Part shown: positions 44,306 through 53,995 of the stretch, one piece after another
Numbering within the stretch: the first letter of the stretch is position 1
Layout of the letters: every line of letters begins with the position of its first letter
NCBI GenBank assembly: GCA_013214025.1
Contig: JABSRN010000013.1
Span: 1-64,000, forward strand
DNA length: 64,000 bases
From: Polyangiaceae bacterium
Lineage (GTDB): Bacteria; Myxococcota_A; Polyangia; Polyangiales; Polyangiaceae
Reading direction: 5' to 3'
Notes under the pieces: generated by a model
The model's input: the letters and a program-made list of their open reading frames with translations, nothing else
What the model was told of the DNA's origin: nothing
Database searches by the model: none
Position numbers and translations under genes: made by a program

Positions 44306-46099
44306 ATGGCCAATCCACTCATCCGCGACCGACTTGTCGACTTCTTGCTCAACGAGGTGCTTCATGTGAGCGACTTGTGCGACCTGCCCGAGTTCGAGGA
44401 CTACAGCACCGAAACTTTTGATCTTCTGCTCGATTCAGTCCGCAAGCTCGCGCGGGGCCCGATGTTTGAGACTTACCGGGAAATGAACGACGCCCCGGCG
44501 CATTTTGACGGCAAGCGGGTGATCACGAGTGAGCGAATGAAAGATCTCTACCCGCGGCTGGTGGAGCTGGGCATGACCAACGCCACTCGTCCGAAGGATG
44601 CTGGCGGGCAACAGCTGCCCTGCGTGATCATGGGCGTCTGTGCCGCGTACCTGTCCGCGGCGAACGTGAGCGCGACCTGTTTTGCGACCTTGTCCATCGG
44701 AGCGGGCCATCTGATCGAAGCCTTCGGTAGCCATATCCTCCGGGAGCGCTACATGGCGCCTATTTATTCCGGCGAATGGACCGGTACTATGGCTCTCACC
44801 GAGCCCCATGCGGGCAGTAGTCTCGGCGATGTCGCGACCAAAGCGCTGCCCACCGATGGCGAGCATTATCTCATCAGCGGCTCGAAAATTTTCATATCCG
44901 GCGGCGATAATAGCTTCAGCGAAAACATTGTTCACTTGGCCTTAGCGCGGATCGAGGGCGCACCGGCAGGCATTCGAGGCATTTCCTTGTTTGTGGTCCC
45001 GGCCAAACGTCTAGAGGGCACAGATTTGGTGGACAACGATGTCACGCCGACGGGCACCTTTCACAAGATGGGTTGGCGGGCTCTGCCCTCGATTGCACTC
45101 ACCTTTGGCGAGGCGGGGGATTGTCACGGCTATCTGGTGGGTGAGCCCCACCGCGGCATGCGGTACATGTTTCAGATGATGAACGAAGCTCGCATTGGAG
45201 TGGGCTTACACGCAGCGGCAACCGCGTTGGTAGCCTATGAGGAGTCCTTGGCCTACGCTAAAGAGCGACCCCAGGGCCGTGCTCTCAAGGGCAAAGCGGA
45301 TGGCCCCCAGGTCAACATCATTGAGCACGCGGACGTCAGGCGCATGTTGCTTCGGCAAAAGGCGATATCCGAGTCGGCGTTCGCGCTGGTGCTCATCTGT
45401 GGGCAGTACATGGATCTGTCGCGTTATGCCACCGAAGCGGCCGAGCGCGAACGGGCGGAAAAGTTGCTGGAGCTGCTCACTCCGGTCACCAAGACCTTCG
45501 CTGCTGAACAGGGTTTTGAGAGTAACGCTCTGGCGGTGCAGGTATTGGGTGGCGCGGGCTACACCAGCGAGTACTTACCGGAAGCTTGGCTGCGGGATCA
45601 AAAGCTCAACAGTATTCATGAAGGCACGACGGGTATTCAAAGCCTGGATCTCTTGGCCCGCAAGGTGTTCGGGACTGGCGGTGCGAGCTTGGTGGGCTTC
45701 GCCAAAGAGATTGCTCTCACGATCGAGGCGGGCAAATCGGCGGGGGTGGAGGAGAGCTGGCTGAAAGCCTTGGAGACTGCTACCGCAGACGTTGGGGAGT
45801 TGAGCCAAGTGCTTGGAATGCGCGCCATGGCGGATGCGGAAGCGGGCATGCGCCATAGCCACGACTACTTGGACATGTTCGGTACTCTGGTGATCGGTTG
45901 GGTGTGGGTCAGGCTGGCGACGGCAGCGAGTCGTGGCATCAAGAACGGCGGCGCACGCGCTGACAAAAGTTTCTATGATGGTCAGCTGCGCTGCGCCCAG
46001 TACTGGTTCGCTAACGAAATGCCGAGGGTCAAAGAATTGGCCCGCCGAATTGAAGTCGGCGACGATAGCTATGCCGCGATGGACCACGATAGTTTCTAA
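44306..46099 (+). CDS. Acyl-CoA dehydrogenase
   Basis: From ATG 44306 the 597-residue product is a flavin acyl-CoA dehydrogenase of the long, about 600-residue type with a C-terminal extension. It has MALTEPHAGSSLGDVATKA (FAD-binding strand), SGSKIFISGGDN, and the catalytic segment LRDQKLNSIHEGTTGIQSLDLL with its Glu. It oxidises an acyl-CoA to the enoyl-CoA and passes electrons to ETF. It is divergent from the ArsI-like gene with about 100 bases between starts. A longer TTG start at 44285 exists. The chain length of the substrate cannot be told, but the C-terminal extension is typical of enzymes for long or aromatic acyl chains. Confidence 0.92.
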   Translation: MANPLIRDRLVDFLLNEVLHVSDLCDLPEFEDYSTETFDLLLDSVRKLARGPMFETYREMNDAPAHFDGKRVITSERMKDLYPRLVELGMTNATRPKDAGGQQLPCVIMGVCAAYLSAANVSATCFATLSIGAGHLIEAFGSHILRERYMAPIYSGEWTGTMALTEPHAGSSLGDVATKALPTDGEHYLISGSKIFISGGDNSFSENIVHLALARIEGAPAGIRGISLFVVPAKRLEGTDLVDNDVTPTGTFHKMGWRALPSIALTFGEAGDCHGYLVGEPHRGMRYMFQMMNEARIGVGLHAAATALVAYEESLAYAKERPQGRALKGKADGPQVNIIEHADVRRMLLRQKAISESAFALVLICGQYMDLSRYATEAAERERAEKLLELLTPVTKTFAAEQGFESNALAVQVLGGAGYTSEYLPEAWLRDQKLNSIHEGTTGIQSLDLLARKVFGTGGASLVGFAKEIALTIEAGKSAGVEESWLKALETATADVGELSQVLGMRAMADAEAGMRHSHDYLDMFGTLVIGWVWVRLATAASRGIKNGGARADKSFYDGQLRCAQYWFANEMPRVKELARRIEVGDDSYAAMDHDSF

Positions 46100-46268
46100 G
46101 CGCGGAGATCGGCCGTAGCGATCGATAAATTCCGGGGGTTTCTAGGGGGCCGTAGCAGACTCCGGTGATTCCCGGCCGAACTCCGCTATTCCAGGGCTGG
46201 CGACGAGCGGGCAGATGAACTACCTAGCTGGAGCGGGGTTCGCTTTGGGAGCCTTCAATCAATCAGCC

Positions 46269-46754
46269 ATGCGTGTATCTCCGGAAAACTTTCGTGCCGC
46301 CCTTGGGCGTTGGGCTAGCGGTGTGACTGTGGTTACTGCCCGCTTCAAGCAGGGTGCTCACGGCATGACCGCCTCATCGTTGGTGAGTGTGTCCCTGAGC
46401 CCGGCGCTCATCTCCGTGTGCATGGCAAAAGATGCCCGCACCCTGGAGTGGATGACCGCCTCCCAGGCCTTCGCGGTGAACGTTCTCTCCAGCGAGCAGG
46501 AATCGCTGTCTCGCCACTTTTCATCTGCGGAAACCGATCGGGACCGGCTCAAGGATGTGGCCTTCGGCGAGCTCAGCACCGGCAGCCCCGTTCTCGACGG
46601 GGCGGCTGTCGTGCTCGATTGCCGGATGCACGCTATGCATCCCGCGGGGGATCACGTGTTGTGCATCGGCGAGGTCGTGCAGACGCGAGTGTCCGACAAG
46701 GCCCCGTTACTTTTCTATCGGGGCGAGTACCGGCGTTTGGATCCTAAAGTCTGA
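46269..46754 (+). CDS. Flavin reductase-like protein, FMN-binding split barrel
   Basis: From ATG 46269 the 161-residue product matches the flavin reductase domain family: FRAALGRWASGVTVVTARF, HGMTASSLVSVSLSPALISVCMA, FAVNVLSSEQESLSRHF and HVLCIGEVV. These proteins reduce FMN or FAD with NAD(P)H and feed partner monooxygenases, or are oxygenase components themselves. No partner monooxygenase is adjacent, though a P450 is 15 kb away and uses a different electron chain. The open frame reaches back to 46215, but the added residues lack family features. It is probably co-transcribed with the EamA gene, 47 bases downstream. Confidence 0.87.
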   Translation: MRVSPENFRAALGRWASGVTVVTARFKQGAHGMTASSLVSVSLSPALISVCMAKDARTLEWMTASQAFAVNVLSSEQESLSRHFSSAETDRDRLKDVAFGELSTGSPVLDGAAVVLDCRMHAMHPAGDHVLCIGEVVQTRVSDKAPLLFYRGEYRRLDPKV

Positions 46755-46801
46755 AGTGCTGCAAGCGGGCGGTAGCGCTGTCCGTCTCAGCATCTGAACT
46801 C

Positions 46802-47698
46802 ATGACCCCGACTCAGAAAGGCGTTGTCCTCACTCTCCTCGCCTCCACGGGCGCAGCCGTATTCTTGTCGGTGTTCAAGCTCGGCACCGAGTACGGCAGC
46901 TTGCAGCACGCCGTCCTGTTTCTGCTCGGTTCGGCTGCCGCCTTCAACACGGTGGCGAGCATCGTCTCCACCCGGTCTCTCGCGGTAATTCGTCTCGACC
47001 GAAAGAGCTTCGCTATCTCGGTGGTGTTTGCTCTACTGACTCTCGGCGGCAATCTGTGCGCCACCTTAGCGTTGCAGCGCATCTCGGCTCCGCTGACGAG
47101 CGTCTTTCAGCAAACCCAAGTAGTGCTGGTGGCGTATCTTGGTGCGCGTTGGCTAGGAGAGACCCTGACGAGCCGGTTTTGGATAGGGGGGCTCCTCGCC
47201 GGCTTCGGACTGGTGTTGCTGCGGTTGGATGCCGCTCGAATTTCGGAGTTCAATGCGGCTGGTACCACCTACGCTACCCTGTCGGCACTGTGTTTCGCTC
47301 TCATGGCGGTCATCACCAAACGCTACATTCATGAAATACAGCCGATCGCCGTCAACGCTGTGCGGCTCTGGATGGCGGTATTGATATGGGTGCTTTATCA
47401 CGGGCTGCCACAGCTGGCCGAGCTTCGCTGGCAGCTGATTGCCTGCTGTGGGGTGGCTGCGTTCCTGGGGCCGTTTCTGGCGCGAATCGCCTTGATGTAT
47501 TCTTTGCGATATATCCCGGCGAGCTTGACGACATTGCTGGGGCTGATCACGCCGGCTTTGGCACTGATTCCAGCGTTTATCGTGTTCGGCATGCTGCCGA
47601 CCTCCCGTGAGCTCCTCGGCAGTATCGTGATGATCGCTGGCATTGCCCTGCCGACACTGGGGGCCCTGCGCGACTCGCCGACAGCTGCTCCGGTTTAG
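46802..47698 (+). CDS. EamA/DMT-family transporter
   Basis: The 298-residue product has ten hydrophobic segments in two EamA repeats, with the first repeat ending near FGLVLLRLDAARIS and the second near LGSIVMIAGIALPTLGAL. Conserved family motifs include FQQTQVVLVAYLGARWLGETL and LLGLITPALALIPAFIVFGMLPTSRELLGS. DMT exporters move small metabolites or amino acids out of the cytosol. Its stop overlaps the convergent MMPL stop by 4 bases. It is the last gene of a probable flavin reductase-exporter pair. Substrate is unknown. Confidence 0.9.
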   Translation: MTPTQKGVVLTLLASTGAAVFLSVFKLGTEYGSLQHAVLFLLGSAAAFNTVASIVSTRSLAVIRLDRKSFAISVVFALLTLGGNLCATLALQRISAPLTSVFQQTQVVLVAYLGARWLGETLTSRFWIGGLLAGFGLVLLRLDAARISEFNAAGTTYATLSALCFALMAVITKRYIHEIQPIAVNAVRLWMAVLIWVLYHGLPQLAELRWQLIACCGVAAFLGPFLARIALMYSLRYIPASLTTLLGLITPALALIPAFIVFGMLPTSRELLGSIVMIAGIALPTLGALRDSPTAAPV

Positions 47699-50361
47699 GC
47701 GCTGGCGGGCGCGGGGCCAGGTTCGGGTCGCTGGGCGGAACTGGGAGGAGGCTCGCTCTTAGGAGATCGGTCTTTAGGAAAGGCATCGAGCCCGTGGGCA
47801 GTCGTTCCCGAGTTGGGTCCGTCGGGTTGAACTCGCCTCGACGTTAGCGTGCGGTCTGCTCGGAAGAAGGAGCGCAGCACGGCAGGCGTATAGATGAGAT
47901 CCACTAATAGGGCGAAGATGACGGTCACAGCCACTAGAGCGCCGAAGGCGGAAACGTTTTGCATCTCAGCCGTTAGAAACACGCCGAAGCCACAGACCAG
48001 AACCACGCTGGTGCTGATCATGGCACGGCCACTGTGCTGGAAGGCGAGACGGATTGCCTCGTCGATGTTCTTTGTGGCGATCAGATGGGAGCGAAACTGA
48101 TGCAGAAAGTGAATCGTGTCGTCGACCGCGATGCCCAGGGCGATGCTAGCGACCAGCAGCGTACCCATGTCGAGGGGGATGCCGGTGAGGCCCATCATGC
48201 CGAGGGTCATGAGCACGGGCAGCAGATTCGGAATCATCGCTAGCAATCCGAGGCGGAGCTCACCCAACAGCAGCACCATCAGGACGGTGATGAAACCGAA
48301 GGCGATACCGAAGCTGCGTACCAAGTCCCAGAGTAGTGCTTTCATGATGACGGCGCCGGTGTAGAGGCCGCCCCCGGGCTTGATGGTGGCCAGCGTTATC
48401 GTATGTGCTTGGATTCCGTCTTCGACGTGTTTGAGAATGTGGACATAATCTGTAGTGCCGCGCCACTTCACTCGAAAATTCATGATGGCGGCGCTGGCAT
48501 CGACTGTCATCAATCGCTTCAGCTGGCTGGGGGAGGAACTCTCGAACATGGTGAACATATCGTTCACGCCCTCTTGAGTGTCCGGCAGCCGGTAAGACGA
48601 TGAATCGGTGGAGTGAAGCGCACGGTGGCTCTCCCGAATCGGATCCAGAATGCTCGTGGCATTTGTCACGAAGGCTTCGGATTCGCCAGGTTGTTTGAAG
48701 GCGAGAATATGCTTCTCTAGCTTTTGGAGGCCCACCAGGATGCCCCGGTCTTTGAGTGTTTTCCCGGGGGGCGCTTCCACGAGCAGGACGAGGTTTCGTG
48801 ACCCGCCCATATTTTCGTCCTGATTGGTAATCGCTTGGATGATCGGGTCGTCGTCGGGGAAGGCATTGAGATCGTTGTGGCTCGGCCGAATGGTCCAGGA
48901 GCTGGCGATCGCAGAGATTCCGATGAGACCGCCTACCGCTAGGGTAACGCGCCGCCGTGTCGGCGTGGACGAGAAGCGGTCGCACAGCGCCAGTCCTCGG
49001 TCGATGAGATCGGGCCCCAGTCGTTCGGGCTTGGCGCCGAGTAGGCTCTTCGTGTTGAAGCTCAACACGATAGGCAGAAATACAACAGAGTGGATGAGAG
49101 TGGCGAACACCCCGAAGGCACCCGCCAGGCCAAAGTCCGTGATCGCTCGGAGATACGCGAAGTAGAACGAGAGCAGACCCAGACAGGTAGTCAGGGTCGT
49201 GTACATCACCGGTTTGCCCGTGCTGGCGATGGAATGCACGATGGCGTCATGATTGCTCATGCCGTCCCGCCGGGCGTCTCGGTAGGCAGATTGCACGTGA
49301 ACCGAGTCCCCGAGTCCAACGCAGAACAAGAACGCCGGCAGAATATTGCTGATGAGCGTTACCTGGGAGCCAACGACGGCGATAAACCCAAAGGTCCAAA
49401 TCGTTCCCTGCCCGACTACCAACAGCGGGCCGATCACCCCTAGCGGGTGTCGAAACAGGATGAACAACAGAATAATCATGACGACGGCGGAAGTGCCGCC
49501 GAGCACGCCCAGATCTCGCATCGTGGCGCGGATGGTCGCAGCGCCCAGGGCGGAGTGCCCGCCCACGGTGATCCGAAAGTCGTCCGACCGGTGTTTTTCT
49601 GCGATTCGAACCACTTCGTCGTAGACCACTCCGAGATCTTTTTCGTCGACGTAGTCGAGATTCACCAATAGGGCCGAGTACGTTCCCTCGGGATTCACTA
49701 CCTGCCCGAGAACGGTGTCGTCGGTACCCACTCGCTTGCGGATGGCGGGAAGCTCGGCCGCTGAGGGCCACTCATCGAATAACCCCTCCACAACCAAGCC
49801 GTCATTTTTCCAAAGCGTCTGACGAACGTTGAGAATAGACGTGATGCGCTGGACGATGCTGCCGCCGGCCTCTTCGCCCCAGCCCTCGTCATCCAGATCG
49901 GCGAAATCGTCGTCGCCCATCTCGTCGCCAGCGGCATCGCTGCTCTCGCCGAAATTTCGGTACCGGGGAATGATTTTAGACTTACCGACGGCCCTTCGCA
50001 GCCCAAGGCTCTCGAGTTCGAGATCGACAGCTGCGAGCTCAGTCTGGAGTTTTTTCAATTGTTCCAGATAGGGCAGGGAATAGACGTCGCCCTCAACCAG
50101 CACGATGAACAGCGAGTCGTCACCGAAACGGTCACGAATGTCTTCCAGCGTGGCGACCGCGTCGGATCTATCCGAAATGGTGGCGGCCGCGGTCGTATCG
50201 ACTCGCAACCGCGTGGCGGCCGCGTGGGCGAAAAATGCGGTTAGCCCCAGAGTGAGCAGCAGGAGCGGAATGCGAAATCGCAAAACGAAACGCGCCCAGG
50301 CTGCGAACCAGGGGCTCTTGGGGTCGATCGGATTCTTGGTATTCGCGCTGGTCATCGGCAC
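47695..50361 (-). CDS. MMPL/RND-family exporter (HAE3 type)
   Basis: The 888-residue product is an RND-superfamily transporter with about twelve membrane helices in two halves, each with one helix followed by a periplasmic domain. Helix-4-like motifs include LGDSVHVQSAYRDA in the first half and ALGIAVDDTIHFLHQF in the second, with the acidic residues used for proton relay. HAE3/MMPL proteins export or move hydrophobic molecules such as hopanoids and other lipids. It is divergent from the ABC-F gene and overlaps the EamA stop. The LolA-like and barrel genes at 17-19.7 kb are the type of partners it usually has. Confidence 0.9.
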   Translation of the reverse strand: MPMTSANTKNPIDPKSPWFAAWARFVLRFRIPLLLLTLGLTAFFAHAAATRLRVDTTAAATISDRSDAVATLEDIRDRFGDDSLFIVLVEGDVYSLPYLEQLKKLQTELAAVDLELESLGLRRAVGKSKIIPRYRNFGESSDAAGDEMGDDDFADLDDEGWGEEAGGSIVQRITSILNVRQTLWKNDGLVVEGLFDEWPSAAELPAIRKRVGTDDTVLGQVVNPEGTYSALLVNLDYVDEKDLGVVYDEVVRIAEKHRSDDFRITVGGHSALGAATIRATMRDLGVLGGTSAVVMIILLFILFRHPLGVIGPLLVVGQGTIWTFGFIAVVGSQVTLISNILPAFLFCVGLGDSVHVQSAYRDARRDGMSNHDAIVHSIASTGKPVMYTTLTTCLGLLSFYFAYLRAITDFGLAGAFGVFATLIHSVVFLPIVLSFNTKSLLGAKPERLGPDLIDRGLALCDRFSSTPTRRRVTLAVGGLIGISAIASSWTIRPSHNDLNAFPDDDPIIQAITNQDENMGGSRNLVLLVEAPPGKTLKDRGILVGLQKLEKHILAFKQPGESEAFVTNATSILDPIRESHRALHSTDSSSYRLPDTQEGVNDMFTMFESSSPSQLKRLMTVDASAAIMNFRVKWRGTTDYVHILKHVEDGIQAHTITLATIKPGGGLYTGAVIMKALLWDLVRSFGIAFGFITVLMVLLLGELRLGLLAMIPNLLPVLMTLGMMGLTGIPLDMGTLLVASIALGIAVDDTIHFLHQFRSHLIATKNIDEAIRLAFQHSGRAMISTSVVLVCGFGVFLTAEMQNVSAFGALVAVTVIFALLVDLIYTPAVLRSFFRADRTLTSRRVQPDGPNSGTTAHGLDAFPKDRSPKSEPPPSSAQRPEPGPAPASA

Positions 50362-50454
50362 TTTTCCACTGGGCCCCCCTCAGCCTTCTATTTGTGGCTC
50401 CTCTATAGCAGAGACAGGGGGCCTATTGCTGCCGCGAAATGCTAGAAGCTCGCG

Positions 50455-52371
50455 ATGCCCGTCCTTGACGCAACACAGCTGAGTAAAGCATTTGGTGGGG
50501 AACCCATTCTGACGGACGCTACCCTGACGATTCGGCGCGGAGAACGCGTCGGTTTGGTCGGAAACAACGGCACGGGAAAAAGTACACTCGGTAAGATCCT
50601 GGCCGGCGTTTCCGAAGCAGACGGCGGCGAAATTCGGCGCAGGAGGGGTTCGACGGTCGCCTATTTGAGTCAGGTTCCCGATCTGCCGGAGGACTTGAGT
50701 GCAAAAGACGCTGTCTTGCACGCCCTCGTGGATTGGCGCGCTGCGCTAGAGCGGCACGAGTCGCTCAGTGCCAAGCTGGCGGAGACCAGCACGGACGCTC
50801 TGCTCGATCAGCTGCAAGAGGCATCGGAGGATGTGGAGAAGCTGGGCGGTTGGGATCTTGCCCATTCCGCTGAGGCCATCATGCATAAGCTGGGGATCTC
50901 AGACACTGAGCAGATGATCGGAAGTATGAGCGGCGGGGAACAACGTCGCGTTGCTCTCGCTCAGATCCTCGTGTCTCCGCCTGATCTGGCGATCCTCGAC
51001 GAGCCGACCAACCACCTGGATCTGGACGCTATCGAGTGGCTCGAAAACCATATGGTGACGGCCTACCCGGGTGCGCTGCTACTCATCACCCATGACCGAA
51101 CTGTGCTCAATCGCGTCGTGACGCGGACTCTGGAGCTGGAGAGCGGCCGACTGCATTCCTACGAGGGAGGGTGGGAAGCCTATCTCTTCGCCAAAGCGGA
51201 GCGGGAATCCATCGCTGCACGGACAGAGTCGAACCGTCAGAACTTCCTGCGCACGGAACTAGAATGGTTGCGTCGTCAGCCCAAGGCGCGCACCGGCAAA
51301 CAAAAAGCGCGCATCGGTCGGGCGGAAGCCGCTATTGACGCCAAACCAATGGCAGCTACCGGCGAGGTCAAACTCGGAGCAGCCGGGGAGCGTCTAGGCT
51401 CGACCATTGTGGAGCTGCGGAACGCGACGGTCAGCATTGGCGATCGCGTGCTCATTCGAAACTTCACCATGGGTTTGATGGCTGGCGAGCGCATCGGTAT
51501 CGTGGGGCCAAATGGTGTGGGCAAGACGTCGCTGCTGCGCGCGCTGATGGGCGAGCTAGAGCTCAGCGGTGGCGAGCTCACAGTCGGCAAGAACACGCGC
51601 TTTGGCTACTTCGATCAGACCCGTTCGGGACTGGACGACAACAAGACTATTCGTGAAAATGTCGCTGACGACAGTCAGTACGTGACGTGGAATGAACAGC
51701 AGCTGACGGTGTTCAACTACCTGGAGCGCTTCCTGTTCACCGGTGAACGAATTCGCCAGCCTGTGGGTTCGCTTTCGGGTGGGGAGCGGGCGCGGGTGGC
51801 CCTGGCCAAGATGTTACTCGGAAAAATGAACGTGCTGCTCCTCGACGAACCAACGAACGATCTCGATGTGGCGACCCTGGGGGCGCTGGAACAGCTGTTG
51901 CTGGGCTTCAAGGGAACCGCCTTGGTGGTGACTCATGACCGCTACTTCTTAAACCGGATCGCCACCAGTGTGCTCGCCTTCGAACCCGGCGGAAGAGTTA
52001 GCCTGTACCGAGGCAACTACGATGCCTATCTTGCGAACCGCCCGGCGCGAGCGGCACTGGAAGCGGCGGCAAAAAAAGCGTTGTCCGAGGTCCAACAGCC
52101 GTCACCGTCAGCGAGTGCCGATCCGGTAGCGAAATCAACGGTGAAGCTCGGCTACAAAGACAAGCGGGAGTTGGATGGCCTGCCCGCACAAATCGAGGGT
52201 TGGGAAGCCAAAATTTCTGCGGTGGAGGCGAAACTAGCCGATCCCGATCTGTACACAAAAGACACAGCGCTGGCAGCCGAGCTAAACACCGAATTGGCAC
52301 AGCTCACGACAGAGTTAGATTCCAAAATGGAGCGCTGGGAATTTCTAGAAACCAAGCGCGAAGGCGGTTGA
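50455..52371 (+). CDS. uup: ABC-F ATPase, Uup-like
   Basis: The 638-residue product has two ABC ATPase domains on one chain without membrane segments, the ABC-F layout. Walker A motifs are GNNGTGKST (from residue 36) and GPNGVGKTS (from 351). Signatures are MSGGEQRR and LSGGERAR; the Walker B is LAILDEPTNHLDLD. The C-terminal coiled-coil domain (GYKDKRELDGLPAQIEGWEAKI) is the Uup-type DNA-binding tail. ABC-F proteins act on ribosomes, and Uup also affects DNA transposon excision. It is 93 bases from the divergent MMPL start. A hybrid kinase pseudogene follows. Confidence 0.88.
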   Translation: MPVLDATQLSKAFGGEPILTDATLTIRRGERVGLVGNNGTGKSTLGKILAGVSEADGGEIRRRRGSTVAYLSQVPDLPEDLSAKDAVLHALVDWRAALERHESLSAKLAETSTDALLDQLQEASEDVEKLGGWDLAHSAEAIMHKLGISDTEQMIGSMSGGEQRRVALAQILVSPPDLAILDEPTNHLDLDAIEWLENHMVTAYPGALLLITHDRTVLNRVVTRTLELESGRLHSYEGGWEAYLFAKAERESIAARTESNRQNFLRTELEWLRRQPKARTGKQKARIGRAEAAIDAKPMAATGEVKLGAAGERLGSTIVELRNATVSIGDRVLIRNFTMGLMAGERIGIVGPNGVGKTSLLRALMGELELSGGELTVGKNTRFGYFDQTRSGLDDNKTIRENVADDSQYVTWNEQQLTVFNYLERFLFTGERIRQPVGSLSGGERARVALAKMLLGKMNVLLLDEPTNDLDVATLGALEQLLLGFKGTALVVTHDRYFLNRIATSVLAFEPGGRVSLYRGNYDAYLANRPARAALEAAAKKALSEVQQPSPSASADPVAKSTVKLGYKDKRELDGLPAQIEGWEAKISAVEAKLADPDLYTKDTALAAELNTELAQLTTELDSKMERWEFLETKREGG

Positions 52372-52419
52372 GCCCAATACGGCGGCACCGACAAGCGGCC
52401 GACTGACGACCGCACACTA

Positions 52420-53995
52420 GTGGGCGTGCTGGGCCGGCGTACGGAGTCGGCGCCCCGGCCCGATGGCCTCGCCGATCGGGTGCTCTGGATGCTGGGGCTC
52501 ACTGCGCTGCTCGGGGTCGGGCTTGTGTTCTGGCTGCATCGCGAGCGAGAGCGCAAGATCGTGGAGACCAACGCCGTTCTGACTACGACGGTGGCTGAGT
52601 CTCTCTTACTGGGCGAAGAAGCCACAAGCGCGAGAATTGAGAAGGAGAAGGCAAAGGCCGAGTAGATATCAGAATTAGCGGAGGCGGCTAGCGTGCTTGC
52701 CCAGGCAGCAACCTCCGACGCTGAGAATGCGAGCCGTGCGCGGGGCGATTTCTTGGCGAAGATGAGCCACGAAATTCGTACGCCGATGAACGGAGCCATC
52801 GGCATGATGGCTTCCCTTCAGGACACCCAGCTGACCGCCGAACAGCAAGACTACGTCGACACGCTCAAATCGTCGGCGAACATACTGCTAGCGATCATCA
52901 ACGATATCTTGGATGCCCGCAAGCTCGACGCGGGTAACGTCGAGTTGGAGGTCCTACCCACGAATCTCACCGATGTATTGGATGGCGTTATCCGCTTGTA
53001 CGCGGGGCAAGCTAAAGATGCGGGGCATCTCTTTGGGCATCTCGGTAGACGACTCGGTGCCGAACTACGTGGATGCCGATCCGACACGCCTTCGCCAAGT
53101 GCTCAACAATCTCGTGTCGAACGCGTTGAAATTCACGTCGAAGGGTTCCGGGAACATCCGCTGCGAAATGTTAGAGATGAAAGAAGACGCTGTTCGGTTA
53201 CGACGGCTTGTCCTCGATACCAGAATCGGTATCCCGGAGGGCCGCCAAGCGACGATACTTGAAGCTTTTGGGCAGGCGGATGTGTCCACCACGCGGGAGT
53301 ATGGGGGGACGGGCTTGGGTCTGAGCATTGTGACGCGCCTGGTATCCTTACTGGGGCCAGCGTGTACCTGGCGAGCACGGTGGGGGAAGGGAGCCGGTTC
53401 GGCTTTGCACTCAAGTTCCCGATCACTCAGCCATCCGCCGTCGTGAGGGTGCTCAGCGAAGCGCCCGTTCGTGAACGCTTTGAGGGCATGCGGGTGTTGT
53501 TGGTGGATGACAACACTGTCAACATCAAGGTGGGCAAGCGATTGCTGGAAAAAATGGACTGCGAAGTCACCTCGGCCGTCCACAGACAGCAAGCCGTTGA
53601 TGCCTGGAAAGAAGGCAACTTCGATTTGATACTCATGGATTGCCAGATGCCGATCATTGACGGTTTTCAGGCGACTCGGAGTATTCGTCGAGCTCGAGCT
53701 CGAGCTCGAGCTCGACGAAGAGCACGCGACCATCATCGCATTGACGGCGAGCGCCTTGGTATCGGACCAGCAGCAGTGCACTGACGCGGCAATGGGCGGA
53801 TTCCTATCGAAGCCCCTGCAAAAAACGCCTCTAGCGAAGCTGTTCACGCGGTGGGCGCGCGACAACGATCAGTTGTCGGCCTCGGCTGGCCAGGGCTTGC
53901 TGCTTACGCGGCGGGGGCGGACGCTAGATCGGGCGCTGACGGCGGAACCGCAGTGGTTCGGGCGGTACGCAACATTTCGGTCTTGCCGGTCATGA
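52420..53995 (+). pseudogene. Hybrid sensor histidine kinase broken by stop and frameshifts
   Basis: The segments of a hybrid kinase are in order but in different frames. A membrane anchor (LWMLGLTALLGVGLVFWL) and coiled coil end at TAG 52663. The HisKA part (GDFLAKMSHEIRTPMNGAIG, with the phosphorylatable His) lies at 52690-53010. The ATPase part (VDADPTRLRQVLNNLVSNALKF to EYGGTGLGLSIV) is one frame over, and its G1 box reads DTRIGI instead of DTGIGI. A receiver (LLVDDNTVNIKVG, LMDCQMPIIDG) lies in another frame from 53362 and shifts again near a GAGCTC repeat at 53690. The last 92 bases overlap the convergent desaturase gene. Confidence 0.88.
53690..53713. repeat. Four tandem GAGCTC hexamers in the kinase pseudogene
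   Basis: GAGCTC is repeated four times without change. In the receiver frame it reads RARARA and in the next frame ELELEL; the protein homology continues in the second. Because six is a multiple of three, copy number changes here cannot themselves shift the frame. Confidence 0.9.

Noticed and set aside
53690-53713. Phase-variation switch by GAGCTC repeat number
   Set aside because: The hexamer keeps the frame, so copy-number change alone cannot switch expression.
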